Shown here piece after piece: positions 6,271-7,055 of a DNA stretch of 7,055 nt. A program made the position numbers and the translations under genes. Origin of the DNA: Rhodanobacteraceae bacterium. GTDB taxonomy: Bacteria; Pseudomonadota; Gammaproteobacteria; Xanthomonadales; Rhodanobacteraceae. The DNA lies in contig JAICIW010000116.1 of NCBI GenBank assembly GCA_025928735.1, positions 1 through 7,055 of the forward strand, read 5' to 3'. The notes under the pieces were generated by a model. That model saw only the letters and a program-made list of their open reading frames with translations, did no database searches and had not been told where the DNA came from. Each line of letters opens with the position of its first letter. Positions within the stretch are counted from its first letter, which is position 1.

Positions 6271-7055
6271 ATGACGTCGGCGATGGTTTCCGCAGGGCGA
6301 ACCGAGGTCGGCAAAGTCCGGCGCCGCAACGAGGATGCGATCCTCGTTCGCAATGACGCCGGTTTGTGGGTTGTGGCGGACGGACTCGGGGGGCATGCGG
6401 ACGGTGATCGCGCCAGCCGCCTGATCGTCGAACGGTTGGCCAAACTGCCGCGACGCGGGGACATACTCGATTTCATCGAAGCCATCGAGGATGTGCTGTT
6501 TGAGGTGAATGCCGAACTCCGCCACCAGGCGCGGCTGCGCGCCGTGGATCTCATCGGCTCGACCGTGGTGGTATTGGTGCATGGTGGCGGGTTTTCCCTG
6601 TGCGGCTGGGCAGGCGACAGCCGAGGCTATTGCTGGACGAACGGACGTCTGTCGCAGATCACCCGCGATCACCTTTACGGGGTGGCGGCAACGGATCACT
6701 GGTCGGGTGGCCCGGGACAAAGCCAGCCAGGTGGCGGCATGCTGACCCGTGCGGTGGGCGCAGACCATGCGTTGTTCATGGACTGGGCCGTAGCCCGCAA
6801 TGGTCCCGGTACGAGATTCGTGCTTTGCTCGGATGGCATCAACAAGGAAATGTCCGACCTGGAAATTGCATCGGCGTGCAGCCGACACGGGATGCCCGGG
6901 GGCATCCTCGACGAGTTGTTCGAGACATCGCTGCAGCGGGGTGCACGCGACAACCTTTCGGCGGTCGTGGTGAGCCTGCCCGGCGCTGCGACGATCGAAA
7001 ATCCCGCGGCCGACCTGCGGATGGAGGCGATCAATCGCGCGTTGCAGGCGCTGGA
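6271..7055 (+). CDS. PP2C-type Ser/Thr protein phosphatase, 3' end cut by window edge
   Basis: Metal-dependent (PPM) cytoplasmic phosphatase that removes phosphate from Ser/Thr residues, usually counteracting a Hanks-type kinase. 261 codons are visible. The family motifs appear in order: VGKVRRRNEDA at 13-23, VADGLGGHADGDRAS at 35-49 with metal-binding Asp37, LIGSTVV at 94-100, WAGDSRGY at 113-120, LTRAVGA at 158-164, LCSDGI at 185-190 with Asp188, and the final RDNLSAVVV at 226-234 with Asp227. All expected metal-coordinating aspartates seem present, so it should be active. The flap between RDH (132-134) and LTRAVG is glycine-rich and lacks the usual hydrophobic helix. The domain ends near 236, yet the frame continues at least 25 codons, so a C-terminal extension exists. 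It resembles the phosphatases of type VI secretion (PppA) and kinase modules, but no partner is visible. Several codons rare in the neighbours occur (AGA, ATA, GTA). Confidence 0.9.
   Translation, partial: MTSAMVSAGRTEVGKVRRRNEDAILVRNDAGLWVVADGLGGHADGDRASRLIVERLAKLPRRGDILDFIEAIEDVLFEVNAELRHQARLRAVDLIGSTVVVLVHGGGFSLCGWAGDSRGYCWTNGRLSQITRDHLYGVAATDHWSGGPGQSQPGGGMLTRAVGADHALFMDWAVARNGPGTRFVLCSDGINKEMSDLEIASACSRHGMPGGILDELFETSLQRGARDNLSAVVVSLPGAATIENPAADLRMEAINRALQAL

Noticed and set aside
6102..6554. Upstream extension of mltB to starts at 6152 or 6554
   Set aside because: The signal peptide is complete from ATG 6101. The longer frame crosses the divergent intergenic region and the PP2C gene and gives a long charged N-terminus incompatible with a signal peptide.
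6142..6888. A 248-codon minus-strand open frame opposite the PP2C gene
   Set aside because: The plus strand carries every PP2C motif; the minus frame has no recognisable content.

Overview
The window is ordinary chromosomal DNA from a GC-rich Gram-negative bacterium. The gene content and order match a cell-envelope cluster of Gammaproteobacteria. From the general look of the proteins I lean towards Xanthomonadales (a Rhodanobacter/Dyella-like relative), but that placement is inference. Six genes lie on the minus strand and one on the plus strand. I see no tRNA, rRNA, CRISPR array, insertion sequence, prophage or attachment site, and I did not find a convincing previously undescribed system.

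Layout, in minus-strand transcription order. From 6101 down to 1849 run five closely packed genes: an MltB/SltB1-type lytic transglycosylase, the septal lipoprotein RlpA, a PBP5/6-type D-Ala-D-Ala carboxypeptidase, a small DUF493 (YbeD-like) protein and the octanoyltransferase LipB. mltB/rlpA and ybeD/lipB overlap by 4 bases (ATGA and GTGA), dacA/ybeD are 9 bases apart, and rlpA/dacA are 64 bases apart, so an operon is likely. After a 181-base gap comes a separate minus-strand gene at 1667 that runs off the left edge: the tail-specific (C-terminal processing) periplasmic protease Prc, seen up to about residue 555. On the right, starting at 6271 and divergent from mltB across a 169-base gap, is a PP2C-type protein phosphatase that runs off the right edge.

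Function. MltB and RlpA act on glycan strands. The carboxypeptidase trims stem peptides. Prc is, in E. coli, a protease that controls murein hydrolases and processes envelope proteins. LipB makes lipoyl groups for 2-oxoacid dehydrogenases and the glycine cleavage system and travels with this cluster in many Proteobacteria. The usual flanking partners rodA (upstream of mltB) and lipA (after lipB) are not at their expected places. The PP2C gene implies a Ser/Thr kinase partner, but none is visible.

Points worth a second look are the Ser in RlpA where the family has a conserved catalytic-site His, an MltB-family enzyme with no cysteine and hence no lipid anchor, a Thr/Ser/Ala tail on the carboxypeptidase beyond its membrane-anchoring helix, an atypical glycine-rich flap in the PP2C domain, and the broken rodA/lipA neighbourhood.
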